Shown in pieces: positions 11,137 through 20,905 of a stretch of DNA of 64,000 bases; the first letter of the stretch is position 1; each line of letters opens with the position of its first letter. The notes beneath the pieces were generated by a model. The model had not been told where the DNA came from and did no database searches. It worked only from the letters and a program-made list of their open reading frames with translations. The stretch spans positions 144,264 through 208,263 of the forward strand of contig NZ_JADUCM010000005.1 of the NCBI RefSeq assembly GCF_016009175.1, given 5' to 3'. This DNA is from Pseudomonas alkylphenolica. GTDB lineage: Bacteria; Pseudomonadota; Gammaproteobacteria; Pseudomonadales; Pseudomonadaceae. The translations under genes and the position numbers were made by a program.

Positions 11137-11397
11137 TCAGGCGTTACCTGGCTCAGCGTCGCCATGCTCGGATTCGGATGCGCTTGGCAGGCGGATCGGA
11201 CGCACAGGAACAACTGTCGAGATAGCGTGCTTGTAAACCATCTGGCTGACGGTGTTTTTCAGCAGAATCACGAATTGGTCGAAGGATTCGATCGTGCCCT
11301 GCAGCTTGATGCCGTTAACCAGATAGATCGAAACCCCAACTTTTTCTTTTCTCAAAGTATTCAAGTAAGGGTCTTGTAGCGAATGCCCTTTTGACAT
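11137..11397 (-). CDS. hfq: RNA chaperone Hfq
   Basis: An 86-residue Sm-like protein that forms hexamers and pairs small RNAs with mRNAs. The start at 11397 ([19 protein letters not shown]) is the standard Hfq N-terminus; an in-frame extension to 11469 has a non-Hfq hydrophobic sequence and is rejected. Sm1 ([19 protein letters not shown]) and the Sm2 signature [10 protein letters not shown] are intact. The C-terminal tail is short (about 20 residues, acidic), as in other Pseudomonas Hfq proteins. An A-rich leader precedes it on the plus-strand complement, in the gap to miaA. Confidence 0.98.
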   Translation of the reverse strand: MSKGHSLQDPYLNTLRKEKVGVSIYLVNGIKLQGTIESFDQFVILLKNTVSQMVYKHAISTVVPVRPIRLPSASESEHGDAEPGNA

Positions 11398-11492
11398 ATG
11401 CCGCACTCCTGTAAGGATCAATAGTAAAAAAATCAAAAAAACTGATGGCTCAAGCCGCCCCACCCCCAAGGATAGACGGCAATTGCAAGGAC

Positions 11493-12464
11493 TCAGCCCA
11501 ATATGGAGACCGATCCCAGGTATTTCAAGGTGCGAGACAGATTGTCGCAGTCCAGGCTGTCCAGCCAGTGCAGGTCAGCCCAACTACGCAACCAGGTGAA
11601 TTGCCGTTTCGCCAATTGGCGAGTGGCAATAATGCCGCGTTCCCGCATTTCAACCGATGTTAACTTGCCATCAAGATGATCCCAGACCTGGCGATAACCA
11701 ACCGCCCGTATAGACGGCAGTCCCGCGTGCAAGTCACTTCTGGCTCGCAGCAATCGGACCTCGTCAACGAAGCCCTGTTCCAACATTTGCCCAAATCGTA
11801 GCGCAATCCGCTCGTGCAACAGCTGACGATCGTTCGGCGCAATGGCCAGGCTGGCGACAGTATAGGGCAAATGGCCCGCGCCCGAGGGGCCTGCCGCGCT
11901 ACTTTCCGCGGATTGACGCAGACGGTGCGCTGTCATAGTCATGCCGCTGACGCGGTAGACTTCCAGCGCACGGATCAGCCGCTGGGGGTCATTGGGGTGA
12001 ATTCTCGCCGCCGATTCCGGATCAACCGCCGCCAATTGCTGGTGCAACCCTTGCAATCCCAGGCGGGTGACCTCTTCTTCGAGCTCGGCACGCACCTGCG
12101 GGTCGGCCGCCGGCATGTCGGCCAGGCCCTCGAGCAACGCCTTGTAATACAACATGGTGCCGCCAACCAGCAGCGGAATCTTGCCGCGCGCGGTGATCTC
12201 GGCCATCGCCTGCAATGCATCACGACGAAAATCGGCCGCCGAGTAGCTTTCGGCAGGATCGAGGATGTCGATCAGGCGGTGCGGGTGTGCTGCCAGTATC
12301 TCTTTGGAGGGCTTGGCAGTGCCGATGTCCATGCCCCGATAAACCAGCGCCGAATCGACGCTGATCAGCTCGCAGGGCAGCACTTTGGTCAGTTCTATGG
12401 CCAGGTCGGTCTTGCCCGCCGCGGTCGGGCCCATGAGAAATATCGCGGGTGGTTTGCCACTCAT
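11493..12464 (-). CDS. miaA: tRNA dimethylallyltransferase
   Basis: A 323-residue enzyme that adds a dimethylallyl group to A37 of tRNAs reading codons that start with U. The start at 12464 ([12 protein letters not shown]) is one base past the mutL stop. The P-loop GPTAAGKT is at residues 12-19, followed by [18 protein letters not shown] and HRLIDILDP typical of MiaA, and [15 protein letters not shown] near the C-terminus. It lies between mutL and hfq as in most gamma-proteobacteria and is probably part of the same transcript. Confidence 0.97.
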   Translation of the reverse strand: MSGKPPAIFLMGPTAAGKTDLAIELTKVLPCELISVDSALVYRGMDIGTAKPSKEILAAHPHRLIDILDPAESYSAADFRRDALQAMAEITARGKIPLLVGGTMLYYKALLEGLADMPAADPQVRAELEEEVTRLGLQGLHQQLAAVDPESAARIHPNDPQRLIRALEVYRVSGMTMTAHRLRQSAESSAAGPSGAGHLPYTVASLAIAPNDRQLLHERIALRFGQMLEQGFVDEVRLLRARSDLHAGLPSIRAVGYRQVWDHLDGKLTSVEMRERGIIATRQLAKRQFTWLRSWADLHWLDSLDCDNLSRTLKYLGSVSILG

Positions 12465-12465
12465 T

Positions 12466-14373
12466 TTATCGACCGCGCAGGAACAGTTTGTCCAGATCGT
12501 CCAGACCCAGTTGGGTCCAGGTCGGTCGGCCATGGTTGCATTGACCGCTGCGCTCGGTATTTTCCATATCGCGCAGCAGGCCGTTCATTTCTGCCACCGC
12601 CAGGCGCCGGTTGGCACGGATCGCGCCATGGCAGGCCATGGTGCCGAGCAGTTCGTTCAAGTGCGCCTGGATGCGGTCACTGGTGCCGTATTCCATGAGG
12701 TCGGCCAGCACGTCCTGAACCAGGCGGTTGGCCTCGGCCTGCTTGAGCAGTGCCGGAATCTGCCGGATCGCCAGGCTTTCCGGCCCCAGGCGCTGAAGCT
12801 CAAAGCCCAGGCGCTGGAACCATTCGGCGTGCTCTTCGGCGCAATCGGCTTCACGCTGGCTCAGCGCCAGGGACTCAGGCACCAGCAGCGGCTGGCCGCT
12901 GAGCCCTTCACTGGCCATGGCGACTTTCAAGCGCTCGTACATGATGCGCTCATGGGCGGCGTGCATGTCCACCAGCACCAGACCCACGGCATTCTCGGCA
13001 AGGATATAAATGCCCTTGAGTTGCGCCAGGGCATAGCCCAGCGGCGGGATATCGCCCTGGGACTCGGGCAGCGTCGTCGGCGCAGCGTCGTTCAGCGGCG
13101 CAAAGAACTCACGGTAAACACTCTGGGCCTCGGCCGCAGGCACAGCCTGAGCCGGGCGCGGGGTGTACTGGTACTGGAATCCACCGCCAGCACCGCTACC
13201 GCTGCTGGCACCGGCGGGACGCATGCCGGGCTCGGCCATCGGCTGCTCAAGCAGGTTGGCTGCCAGGCGCATTTCGCCTTGAGGGCCAAACTCGCCTGCC
13301 TGGATGCCGCTGGGCCGGATGATCTCGCTGGTCGCAGCAGGAGCAGCCAGCTGATCTTCCGGGCGCACGTCGGCCAGGGCCCGGTGCAGCGTGCCATACA
13401 AAAAGTCGTGAACCATGCGGCCATCACGAAAACGTACTTCATGCTTGGTCGGATGCACGTTGACGTCGACACCCGTGGGATCGACCTCAAAGAACAGCAC
13501 GAACGTCGGGTGCCGGCCATTGAACAGCACATCGCGATACGCCTGGCGCACCGCGTGGGCCACCAGCTTGTCGCGCACCGCACGACCGTTGACGAAGAAA
13601 TACTGCAAGTCGGCCTGGCTGCGCGAGAACGTCGGCAAGCCGACCCACCCCCACAGGTGCAGGCCATTGCGTTCGATTTCAATCGGCAACGCCTGCTCAA
13701 GAAAGCCTGACCCGCAGATCGCTGCCACACGCCGGGCTCGCGCCGTATCGTCGTGGGCTTCGTGCAGGCTGAGAATGCTCTTGCCGTTGTGGCGCAGGTG
13801 AAAACCGACATCGAAGCGTGCCAGCGCCAGGCGCCGGATCACTTCCTGCAGGTGATCGAATTCGGTTTTTTCGGTCTTGAGGAACTTGCGACGTGCCGGC
13901 GTGTTGAAAAACAGGTCGCGCACTTCCACCGAGGTACCCACCGGGTGTGCCGCAGGCTGAACCCGCGGGGCCATGTCGCGGCCTTCGGTTTCCACTTGCC
14001 AGGCCTGCTCGGCATCACGCGTGCGCGAGGTCAGGGTCAACCGGGCAACAGAGCTGATCGAGGCCAGCGCTTCCCCGCGAAAGCCCAGGCTCATCACCCG
14101 TTCCAGGTCTTCGAGGTCGCGGATCTTGCTGGTAGCGTGGCGGGCCAGGGCCAAAGGCAGGTCGTCGGCGGCAATACCGCTGCCGTCATCACGCACCCGC
14201 AACAGCTTGACGCCACCCTGCTCGACTTCCACATCGATGCGCCGCGCACCGGAGTCCAGGCTGTTTTCCAGCAACTCCTTGATCACCGACGCCGGGCGCT
14301 CGACCACCTCGCCTGCGGCGATCTGGTTCGCCAGCCGCGGGCTGAGCAGTTCGATCCGTGCACTGTCGGTCAT
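12466..14373 (-). CDS. mutL: DNA mismatch repair protein MutL
   Basis: A 635-residue mismatch-repair matchmaker between MutS and downstream nucleases. The N-terminal GHKL ATPase is complete: [29 protein letters not shown], and [10 protein letters not shown]. The middle is a Pro/Ala/Gly-rich linker. The C-terminal domain keeps the endonuclease signature in the variant form [12 protein letters not shown] at residues 469-480, with ACHGAIRAN and CNHGRP (612-617) metal-binding elements. This is the nicking type of MutL found in bacteria without MutH. The start overlaps the amiB stop by four bases, so the genes are translationally coupled. Confidence 0.97.
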   Translation of the reverse strand: MTDSARIELLSPRLANQIAAGEVVERPASVIKELLENSLDSGARRIDVEVEQGGVKLLRVRDDGSGIAADDLPLALARHATSKIRDLEDLERVMSLGFRGEALASISSVARLTLTSRTRDAEQAWQVETEGRDMAPRVQPAAHPVGTSVEVRDLFFNTPARRKFLKTEKTEFDHLQEVIRRLALARFDVGFHLRHNGKSILSLHEAHDDTARARRVAAICGSGFLEQALPIEIERNGLHLWGWVGLPTFSRSQADLQYFFVNGRAVRDKLVAHAVRQAYRDVLFNGRHPTFVLFFEVDPTGVDVNVHPTKHEVRFRDGRMVHDFLYGTLHRALADVRPEDQLAAPAATSEIIRPSGIQAGEFGPQGEMRLAANLLEQPMAEPGMRPAGASSGSGAGGGFQYQYTPRPAQAVPAAEAQSVYREFFAPLNDAAPTTLPESQGDIPPLGYALAQLKGIYILAENAVGLVLVDMHAAHERIMYERLKVAMASEGLSGQPLLVPESLALSQREADCAEEHAEWFQRLGFELQRLGPESLAIRQIPALLKQAEANRLVQDVLADLMEYGTSDRIQAHLNELLGTMACHGAIRANRRLAVAEMNGLLRDMENTERSGQCNHGRPTWTQLGLDDLDKLFLRGR

Positions 14374-15794
14374 TGCTGGGACGCCAGGGCAGTGGTGGGA
14401 ATGTTAAGGCTTTGCCCGACCTTCAGCTCATCGGTCTTGAGGCTGTTGGCACTGCGCAGGCTGGCCACGCTGACCTGGTAGCGCACGGCGATCATGGCCA
14501 GGGTTTCACCCGGGCGAACGCTGTGTTCCCGCGGTCCCTGGGCGATCTTTCCACTATCCCGCAGGAACGCGATGTAGGTACCGGGTGGCGGATTCTGCTG
14601 GAAGAACTGACGTACACCGCTATGGATCGAGCGGGCCAGCGACTGCTGATGGCTCGGCGTGGCCAGCTTGGCCGCCTCGTTGGCGTTGGAAATAAACCCG
14701 GTTTCGACGAGGATCGACGGGATGTCCGGCGACTTGAGCACCATGAAGCCGGCCTGCTCGACGCGACGCTTGTGCAGCGGCGTAACCCGGCCCATGTTGC
14801 CCAGCACTTTCTGCCCGACGTTCAGGCTCGAACTCAACGATGCGGTCATCGACAGGTCGAGCAGCACACCGGCAAGCATGCGGTCCTTGTCATCGAGGCT
14901 GACGTTACCGGCCCCACCGATCAGGTCGGAGCGGTTTTCACTGTCTGCCAGCCAGCGGGCAGTTTCCGAGGTCGCGCCGCGATCGGACAAGGCAAACACC
15001 GACGCACCGAATGCCGCTTTGGACGGTGCGGCGTCGGCGTGAATCGAGATAAACAGGTCGGCGCCCTTCTTGCGGGCGATTTCAGTGCGTTTGCGCAACG
15101 GAATGAAGTAGTCACCGGTACGCGTCAGTTCGGCACGAAAGCCCTTCTCGCTGTTGATCTGGCGCTGCAGCTCTTTGGCGATCGACAGTACGATATCTTT
15201 TTCATGCTGCCCTTTGGAACCCGATGCACCCGGGTCTTCACCACCATGACCGGCGTCGATGGCGATCACGATGTCGCGCTTGCCGTTCGGCACCGGGGTC
15301 AACTTGATTGCCGGCTGCGCAGGCGTCACCGGCACGGCTGGCGTGGTAGCGACCGGCGGTGTTGGCGGCGGGGCGACGGCATCGGACGCCTGGTCATAGA
15401 GGTCGACCACCAGGCGATTGCCGTATTGGGCGTTCGGCGCCAGGGTAAAGCTCTTGGGCGTGACGGACTTGCTCAGGTCGACGACGACACGCAGGTCGGT
15501 CGGCGTGCGCTGGGCCGAGCGTACACTGGTAATGGGGGTATTGGCGGTCGACACCGACAACGGCGCAGCCAGGGTTGCACCATTGATATCGATAACCAGG
15601 CGATCCGGGGCGGTCAGGGTAAACACGCTGTGCTGCACGGGCCCGGAAAGGTCGAACACCAGCCGTGTGTTATCCGGTGCTCGCCACAAACGCACACTCT
15701 TGACTTGCGTGACGGCCAGAGCGTCAACAGTTACCGCCGTAAGCAGCAATCCTACGACTGCAACCAGTGCGCGAAAGCGCATACCTATCCCCAT
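14370..15794 (-). CDS. amiB: N-acetylmuramoyl-L-alanine amidase with AMIN and LysM domains
   Basis: A 474-residue exported amidase that cuts septal peptidoglycan during daughter-cell separation. A signal peptide spans roughly residues 5-27 ([22 protein letters not shown]); an ATG at 15782 is an alternative start four codons in. Domains in order: AMIN (residues about 28-130) for septal localisation, a Pro/Ala-rich linker, Amidase_3 with zinc motif [13 protein letters not shown] and SIHADA, and the late [10 protein letters not shown] segment with the catalytic Glu. A C-terminal LysM repeat ([19 protein letters not shown]) binds glycan. It sits between tsaE and mutL with almost no spacing. Confidence 0.95.
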   Translation of the reverse strand: MGIGMRFRALVAVVGLLLTAVTVDALAVTQVKSVRLWRAPDNTRLVFDLSGPVQHSVFTLTAPDRLVIDINGATLAAPLSVSTANTPITSVRSAQRTPTDLRVVVDLSKSVTPKSFTLAPNAQYGNRLVVDLYDQASDAVAPPPTPPVATTPAVPVTPAQPAIKLTPVPNGKRDIVIAIDAGHGGEDPGASGSKGQHEKDIVLSIAKELQRQINSEKGFRAELTRTGDYFIPLRKRTEIARKKGADLFISIHADAAPSKAAFGASVFALSDRGATSETARWLADSENRSDLIGGAGNVSLDDKDRMLAGVLLDLSMTASLSSSLNVGQKVLGNMGRVTPLHKRRVEQAGFMVLKSPDIPSILVETGFISNANEAAKLATPSHQQSLARSIHSGVRQFFQQNPPPGTYIAFLRDSGKIAQGPREHSVRPGETLAMIAVRYQVSVASLRSANSLKTDELKVGQSLNIPTTALASQQ

Positions 15795-15797
15795 TTT

Positions 15798-16268
15798 CTA
15801 TTTGAATTCCAAGGCCAGAGCGGCACACCAGGCTTCGCCACGTGCCCCCTGCGGCGACAGGTTGAGCGAACGACCGCCCGCCTGGGGGCTTATGGTAATG
15901 GTCAGGTCGGGCTTTGGCAAAACACCCGCCCCCTTTTGGGGCCATTCGAACAAACACAGGGCGTCATCTTCGAAGTAGTCGCGGATGCCGAGGAACTCCA
16001 GCTCTTCCGGATCAACGAGGCGATAAAGGTCAAAGTGAAAGGCGCGGATGTCACCGATCTCGTAGGGCTCTACCACGGTAAATGTAGGACTCTTAACCGC
16101 ACCAACATGCCCCAGGCCACGAATTATGCCGCGCGACAAGGTGGTTTTGCCTGCGCCCAGGTCGCCTTCAAGAAATATCACGCCGTGACCTTTGGTCACC
16201 TCGGCGATACGGTTGCCGAAACGGACCATGGCCTCTTCGTCGGCCAAAAACAGGGTTACACCTGACAC
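15798..16268 (-). CDS. tsaE: tRNA threonylcarbamoyladenosine synthesis ATPase TsaE
   Basis: A 156-residue P-loop ATPase that works with TsaB and TsaD to make t6A37 on ANN-reading tRNAs. The start is taken as GTG at 16268, overlapping the 3' end of nnrD by 13 bases. Longer in-frame readings lie inside nnrD in another frame and show no family sequence. The Walker A motif GDLGAGKTT is at residues 35-43, followed by the family marker SPTFTVVEPY and HFDLYRL, with FEWP near residue 107. A normal-length TsaE. It is translationally coupled to nnrD and is followed three bases later by amiB. Confidence 0.93.
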   Translation of the reverse strand: MSGVTLFLADEEAMVRFGNRIAEVTKGHGVIFLEGDLGAGKTTLSRGIIRGLGHVGAVKSPTFTVVEPYEIGDIRAFHFDLYRLVDPEELEFLGIRDYFEDDALCLFEWPQKGAGVLPKPDLTITISPQAGGRSLNLSPQGARGEAWCAALALEFK

Positions 16269-17116
16269 GCTGAATGCTCCTCCAATAATTGACGAATCAC
16301 CGGGACCAGGTCGCTGGCCGCCAGTCCCCGACCCTCGAGCCCCAGCCGCTCGCCGGCGCAGGCATGCAGCCACACCCCCAGGCAGGCGGCATCCCAGTTC
16401 GACATGCCTTGGGCCAGCAGTGCCCCGAGCACCCCACTGAGCACATCGCCCAGACCGGCACCAGCCATCGCCGGATGCCCACGCGTGCAGCGCGCCAGCT
16501 GCCCCGACGGGTCGGCCACCAGGGTTCCGGCGCCCTTGAGCACACATACGACCGCGTATTTGCGTGCCAGTTTGCGCGCAGCACCAGGGCGATCGGCCTG
16601 CACGGCTTCGGTGGAAATCCCCAGCAGCCGGGCAGCCTCGCCGGGGTGTGGGGTCAGAATACTGGTTGCCGGCAGTGCCAGCGGCTCACGCGCCAGCAGG
16701 TTCAACGCGTCGGCGTCCCATACCTGCGGCACCTTGGCACTGGCCACCGCCGATAGCAGGCTGCGCCCCCAGGCGGCCTGGCCCAGGCCCGGACCGACCA
16801 CGATCACCGAGGCACGCTCGATCGGTGTCATCAACTGATTGGCCGAGTGCACGCCCAGGGTCATGACTTCCGGCAAGCGTGCAAGGCTAGCCGGAACATG
16901 CTCACTGCGGGTGGCCAACGACACCAGACCGGCGCCACAACGCAACGCCGCCTGCGCACTGAGCAGCACTGCGCCGCCAGTACCGTGGTCGCCACCGATC
17001 ACCAGCACATGACCGAAATCACCTTTCTGGGCGGAAAATGCGCGGGGTGCCAGCGTTGCCAGGTTGATACTGGAGAGCGTAATCGCCGGGTTTAGCGGGT
17101 GTTTGGTCTGCGGCAT
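16256..17116 (-). CDS. nnrD: ADP-dependent NAD(P)H-hydrate dehydratase
   Basis: A 286-residue enzyme of the ribokinase-like fold that dehydrates damaged (S)-NAD(P)HX back to NAD(P)H. Motifs include HVLVIGGDHGTGGAVLLSAQAALRCGAGLV, split by the glycine-rich turn, the DADALNLLA segment, ILTPHPGEAARLLG, and AGAGLGDVLSGVLGALLAQG near the C-terminus. The epimerase half found in fused NnrD/E (YjeF) proteins is absent, so only the dehydratase is here. It begins the leftward block and is divergent from queG across a 63-base promoter region. Confidence 0.94.
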   Translation of the reverse strand: MPQTKHPLNPAITLSSINLATLAPRAFSAQKGDFGHVLVIGGDHGTGGAVLLSAQAALRCGAGLVSLATRSEHVPASLARLPEVMTLGVHSANQLMTPIERASVIVVGPGLGQAAWGRSLLSAVASAKVPQVWDADALNLLAREPLALPATSILTPHPGEAARLLGISTEAVQADRPGAARKLARKYAVVCVLKGAGTLVADPSGQLARCTRGHPAMAGAGLGDVLSGVLGALLAQGMSNWDAACLGVWLHACAGERLGLEGRGLAASDLVPVIRQLLEEHSACQV

Positions 17117-17179
17117 GGGTCAAAGGCTCCGATGTCTGGCAGAATTATACGCACCTGAGTCTGTGTTGCCTTAATTCCC

Positions 17180-18250
17180 ATGCCTGCCATTCCCGATCTT
17201 CCCGCACTGGCCCATTCCATCAAGGCGTGGGGCAATGAACTCGGCTTTGCCCATGTCGGCATCGCCGGTGTGGATCTGGCCGAGCATGAACAGCACCTCG
17301 AGCGCTGGCTGCAAGCCGGCTATCACGGTGAAATGGACTACATGGGGGCGCATGGCAGTAAACGTTCGCACCCCGACCAGCTGGTACCCGGCACCTTGCG
17401 TGTGGTGTCGCTGCGCATGGACTACCTGCCGGGCGACACGCGCATGGCCCAGCAACTGGCCCAGCCGGAAAAAGCCTATATCTCGCGCTATGCGCTGGGT
17501 CGTGACTATCACAAGCTGGTGCGCAAGCGCGTCCAGCACCTGGCCGAGCGCATCCAGAAAGAAATCGGTCCGTTTGGCTTTCGCGCCTTCGTCGACAGCG
17601 CACCGGTGCTTGAAAAAGCCATCGCCGAACAGGCAGGACTCGGCTGGATCGGCAAGAACACCCTGCTGCTCAACCGCAAAGCTGGCAGCTACTTCTTTCT
17701 AGCCGAGTTGTTCGTTGACCTGCCGCTGCCGGTCGACCCTCCCCAGGTCAGCGAGCATTGCGGTCGTTGCAGCGCCTGCCTGGACATTTGCCCGACCCAG
17801 GCCTTTGTCGGTCCTTATGTGCTCGACGCCCGGCGCTGCATTTCGTACCTGACGATCGAGCTTAAAAGCGCGATTCCCGAAGAACTGCGCGCCCTGATCG
17901 GCAACCGGGTGTTCGGCTGCGACGATTGCCAGATCGTCTGCCCGTGGAACCGGTTCGCCAAACCCACGGCCGAAAATGACTTCAAACCTCGCCATGCGCT
18001 GGACAGCGCGGGCCTGGCGGAGCTGTTCATGTGGGACGAGAAGACCTTTCTCGACCGTACCGAAGGCTCACCGCTGCGCCGTGCGGGGTATGAACGCTGG
18101 CTACGCAACCTGGCGGTCGGCCTGGGCAATGCGCCTTCGACCATCCCGGTGCTCGAGGCCCTCAAAGCGCGCGTGGACTATCCGTCGGAGCTGGTACGCG
18201 AGCACGTGGAATGGGCGCTGAAGCAGCATGCCCTGCGCAGTGGCCGCTGA
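17180..18250 (+). CDS. queG: Epoxyqueuosine reductase
   Basis: A 356-residue cobalamin- and iron-sulfur-dependent enzyme that converts epoxyqueuosine to queuosine in tRNA, the last step of the Q pathway. The DUF1730 region (FAHVGIAGVDLAEHE..., RVVSLRMDYLPGD, YHKLVRKRVQHLA) comes first, then two 4Fe-4S clusters: CGRCSACLDICP and CDDCQIVCPWN. A C-terminal HEAT-like stretch (YERWLRNLAVGLGNAP) follows. Transcribed away from nnrD; a REP-like element follows the stop. Confidence 0.96.
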   Translation: MPAIPDLPALAHSIKAWGNELGFAHVGIAGVDLAEHEQHLERWLQAGYHGEMDYMGAHGSKRSHPDQLVPGTLRVVSLRMDYLPGDTRMAQQLAQPEKAYISRYALGRDYHKLVRKRVQHLAERIQKEIGPFGFRAFVDSAPVLEKAIAEQAGLGWIGKNTLLLNRKAGSYFFLAELFVDLPLPVDPPQVSEHCGRCSACLDICPTQAFVGPYVLDARRCISYLTIELKSAIPEELRALIGNRVFGCDDCQIVCPWNRFAKPTAENDFKPRHALDSAGLAELFMWDEKTFLDRTEGSPLRRAGYERWLRNLAVGLGNAPSTIPVLEALKARVDYPSELVREHVEWALKQHALRSGR

Positions 18251-18262
18251 TTCTCGGCGCGC

Positions 18263-18290
18263 CCATCGCTGGCTAGCCAGTTCCTGCAAC
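18263..18290. repeat. Single REP-like element after queG
   Basis: CCATCGCTGGCTAGCCAG resembles one arm of the REP pair at 2752-2801 (ATCGCTGGCAAGCCAGCTCC). It lies between convergent queG and the TRIC-type gene. No facing arm is clear. Confidence 0.4.
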
Positions 18291-18324
18291 AAAGGTGCAA
18301 CAGCCGGCCAGCAGTGGTGCTCAA

Positions 18325-18936
18325 TCAATGCTCATCGTTGTAATGGAACTTCGGCATTTCCCAGTGAAACCGAATGGCCAGCAAACGCAGCAGAAAACCA
18401 CCAAACAAGGTCAGCAGGATGGCCTGTTCACCCGGTACCTTGAAGTACACACACCCCAGATAGAACCAGGCGGCCGCAAAGGAAACGCTGGCATACAGCT
18501 CGCGACGGAAGATCAGCGGAATATCGTTACAGAAAATGTCCCGCAAGATGCCGCCAAACACACCGGTGATCACCCCGCTGATAGAGGCCACCAGCATACC
18601 CTGACCCATTTCCAGCGCGGTCATGCAGCCAATCAGGGTAAAGGCGACGAGACCCAATGCATCGAGCACCAGAAACAGTGAGCGCAGGTGGCGCATCAAG
18701 GGTGCAATGAAGATGGTCATCAGCGCGGCAAAGCTGGTCAACACCAGGTATTCCGGGTGTTTGACCCAGGTCAGCGGGTAGTGGCCTAGCAGCACGTCAC
18801 GCACCGACCCGCCCCCCAGCGCGGTGATGCAGGCAATCAGCACCACGCCAAACCAGTCCATGCCGCGCCGGCCAGCCGACAGCGCGCCCGTCATGGCTTC
18901 AGCAGTGATTGCAATCAGGTAGAGCATCAACAACAT
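18325..18936 (-). CDS. TRIC/YadS-type small membrane channel protein
   Basis: A 203-residue integral membrane protein of the UPF0126 family (trimeric intracellular cation channel-like, YadS). It has about seven hydrophobic segments and a clear internal duplication: ALGGGSVRDVLLG in the first half and GVFGGILRDIFCNDIPLIF in the second, the paired Gly-rich/Arg-Asp elements of this fold. Prokaryotic members conduct potassium, and some members have been linked to glycine transport, so the substrate is uncertain. It stands alone between queG and orn, on the orn strand, with about 100 bases to orn. Confidence 0.85.
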   Translation of the reverse strand: MLLMLYLIAITAEAMTGALSAGRRGMDWFGVVLIACITALGGGSVRDVLLGHYPLTWVKHPEYLVLTSFAALMTIFIAPLMRHLRSLFLVLDALGLVAFTLIGCMTALEMGQGMLVASISGVITGVFGGILRDIFCNDIPLIFRRELYASVSFAAAWFYLGCVYFKVPGEQAILLTLFGGFLLRLLAIRFHWEMPKFHYNDEH

Positions 18937-19036
18937 GGCGCAGATCCGTGCAAAAGGGCGCGCAGTCTACCCAGTTGCCAAAGGCACCAAAAGGGGGCGC
19001 CGCACGGCGTGTTGCGCTTACCGTGCGGTGACGTCA

Positions 19037-19579
19037 TCAGAACTTGATGAAATGCTCGCGGTAGTGACGCAACTCGTTGATCGATTCACGAATGTCGTCC
19101 AGCGCCAGGTGGGTACCGCCTTTCTTGAAACTGTCACGCACTTCAGGTGCCCAGCGTGCCGCCAGCTCTTTCAGGGTCGAGACATCCAGGTTGCGGTAGT
19201 GGAAGTAGTTTTCCAGGCCACGCATGTGACGGTAGAGGAACCGGCGATCCTGGCAGATGCTGTTGCCACAGATCGGCGACTTACCTTTGGGTACCCATTG
19301 CTCAAGGAAGGCGATGGTCTGGGCCTCGGCTTCAGCCATGCTGACCGTGCTGTCCTTGACCCGCTGGGTCAGGCCGGAGGCTCCGTGGGTGCGGGTATTC
19401 CACTCATCCATGCGCGCCAGCACCTCGTCACTGTGGTGGATAGCGATCACCGGGCCTTCGGCCAGGGTATTGAGGTCGCTGTCGGTGACAATGGTGGCCA
19501 TTTCGATGATGACGTCGTGATCCGGATCCAGACCGGTCATTTCCAGGTCGATCCAGATCAGGTTTTGTGGGTTCTGCAT
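19037..19579 (-). CDS. orn: Oligoribonuclease
   Basis: A 180-residue DEDDh 3'-5' exonuclease that clears two-to-five-nucleotide RNAs, including pGpG from cyclic-di-GMP breakdown. The first acidic pair is D11/E13 in [11 protein letters not shown], the middle Asp lies in [16 protein letters not shown], and the last box is [14 protein letters not shown]. Normal family length. Divergent from rsgA with a 91-base gap, the standard orn/rsgA arrangement in gamma-proteobacteria. Confidence 0.98.
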   Translation of the reverse strand: MQNPQNLIWIDLEMTGLDPDHDVIIEMATIVTDSDLNTLAEGPVIAIHHSDEVLARMDEWNTRTHGASGLTQRVKDSTVSMAEAEAQTIAFLEQWVPKGKSPICGNSICQDRRFLYRHMRGLENYFHYRNLDVSTLKELAARWAPEVRDSFKKGGTHLALDDIRESINELRHYREHFIKF

Positions 19580-19670
19580 GATTCTGCTCCTCGGTAGGTG
19601 CGCAGTTTAGCCTAGTGGAGCGTGCTAAACTCCTCGCCGTTTAATAATGCTTGCCGCACACGGAACTTTC

Positions 19671-20702
19671 ATGGCCAAACGCCAGCTCAATCGCCGCCAA
19701 AACTGGCGGATCGAAAAAATCCAGGGTGAACGCGCTGCCCGCGCCGCCAAACGCGAACAACAGACCCTGAAGGAGCTCGAAGGCGGTGACCTGGGCCCGG
19801 AACAACTCGGCCTGGTGATCGCCCACTTTGGCGTGCAGGTCGAAGTCGAAGCCCAGGACGGCGATGTGGCCGGCCAAGTGTTCCGCTGCCACCTGCGTGC
19901 CAACCTGCCCGCACTGGTCACCGGTGACAAGGTCGTCTGGCGTGCCGGCAACCAGGGCATCGGCGTGATCGTTGCGCAAATGCCGCGCAGCACCGAGCTG
20001 TGCCGGCCGGACAGCCGCGGCCAGCTCAAGCCGGTGGCCGCCAACGTCGACCTGATCGTGATTGTCTTCGCGCCAGCTCCCGAGCCCCATGCCAACCTGA
20101 TCGACCGCTACCTGGTCGCTGCCGAGCACGCCGGTATTCGTCCCCTGCTGCTGTTGAACAAGGCCGACCTGATCAACGAGCAGAACGCACCGGCGCTCAA
20201 CGCCCTGCTGGCGGTATACCGGCAGCTGGGTTACCCGTTGCTGGAAGTCTCGGCGCACCATGGTGACGGCATGCAGCAACTGCAGGCACGCCTGGATGGC
20301 CATATCAGTGTGTTTGTCGGCCAGTCCGGTGTCGGTAAATCGTCGCTGGTCAACAGCCTGCTGCCCGAGGTCCAGACGCGGGTTGGCGACCTGTCCGAGT
20401 GGTCTGGCCAAGGCACTCACACCACCACGACCGCACGGCTGTATCACTTCCCCGGCGGCGGCGAGCTGATCGACTCCCCCGGTATTCGTGAATTCGGCCT
20501 CGGCCATGTCAGCCGTGCCGATGTCGAGGCGGGCTTCATCGAGTTCAGCGACCTGCTCGGCACCTGCCGCTTCCGTGACTGCAAGCATGACCGCGAACCG
20601 GGCTGCGCCCTGCTCAAGGCGCTGGAAGACGGTCGCGTCCAGCAGCAGCGGATGAACAGCTACCGCTCGATCATCGCCAGCTTGCCGCAGGACAGTTACT
20701 GA
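19671..20702 (+). CDS. rsgA: Ribosome small-subunit-dependent GTPase RsgA
   Basis: A 343-residue circularly permuted GTPase that acts in late 30S maturation. Start at 19671 ([14 protein letters not shown]); an upstream in-frame ATG would add eight non-family residues. An N-terminal OB domain precedes the GTPase, whose motifs appear in permuted order: NKADL near residue 163, GQSGVGKSS near 218, DSPGIREFG near 268. A C-terminal zinc finger follows: CRFRDCKH then GC near residues 299-312. The stop is followed by the perfect GC hairpin at 20712-20734. Confidence 0.97.
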   Translation: MAKRQLNRRQNWRIEKIQGERAARAAKREQQTLKELEGGDLGPEQLGLVIAHFGVQVEVEAQDGDVAGQVFRCHLRANLPALVTGDKVVWRAGNQGIGVIVAQMPRSTELCRPDSRGQLKPVAANVDLIVIVFAPAPEPHANLIDRYLVAAEHAGIRPLLLLNKADLINEQNAPALNALLAVYRQLGYPLLEVSAHHGDGMQQLQARLDGHISVFVGQSGVGKSSLVNSLLPEVQTRVGDLSEWSGQGTHTTTTARLYHFPGGGELIDSPGIREFGLGHVSRADVEAGFIEFSDLLGTCRFRDCKHDREPGCALLKALEDGRVQQQRMNSYRSIIASLPQDSY

Positions 20703-20711
20703 AGGTTGCCA

Positions 20712-20734
20712 GTGAGGCCCGCAACGGGCCTCAC
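20712..20734 (+). terminator. Hairpin after rsgA
   Basis: Ten-base perfect stem GTGAGGCCCG/CGGGCCTCAC with a three-base loop, nine bases past the rsgA stop. No T-run follows, so its role as a terminator is only likely. Confidence 0.5.
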
Positions 20735-20905
20735 GCATTCGCTCTGTAGGACCTGTCTGCAGGAAACATTACCCTGCCATGCAGGGCGATTCCTTATTTC
20801 AAGTGGTCCCTTGTTACCCCTACAGGTTTAACGGATTGTCACCTTTCAGGTTCGCCACTACGGAAACGAACCACCTCAATGCCACGAGTATGAAAGGAAT
20901 CAACA

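Noticed and set aside
11397..11469. Extended N-terminus for Hfq
   Set aside because: The extension encodes hydrophobic, non-family sequence in the A-rich leader; [10 protein letters not shown] is the established Hfq start.
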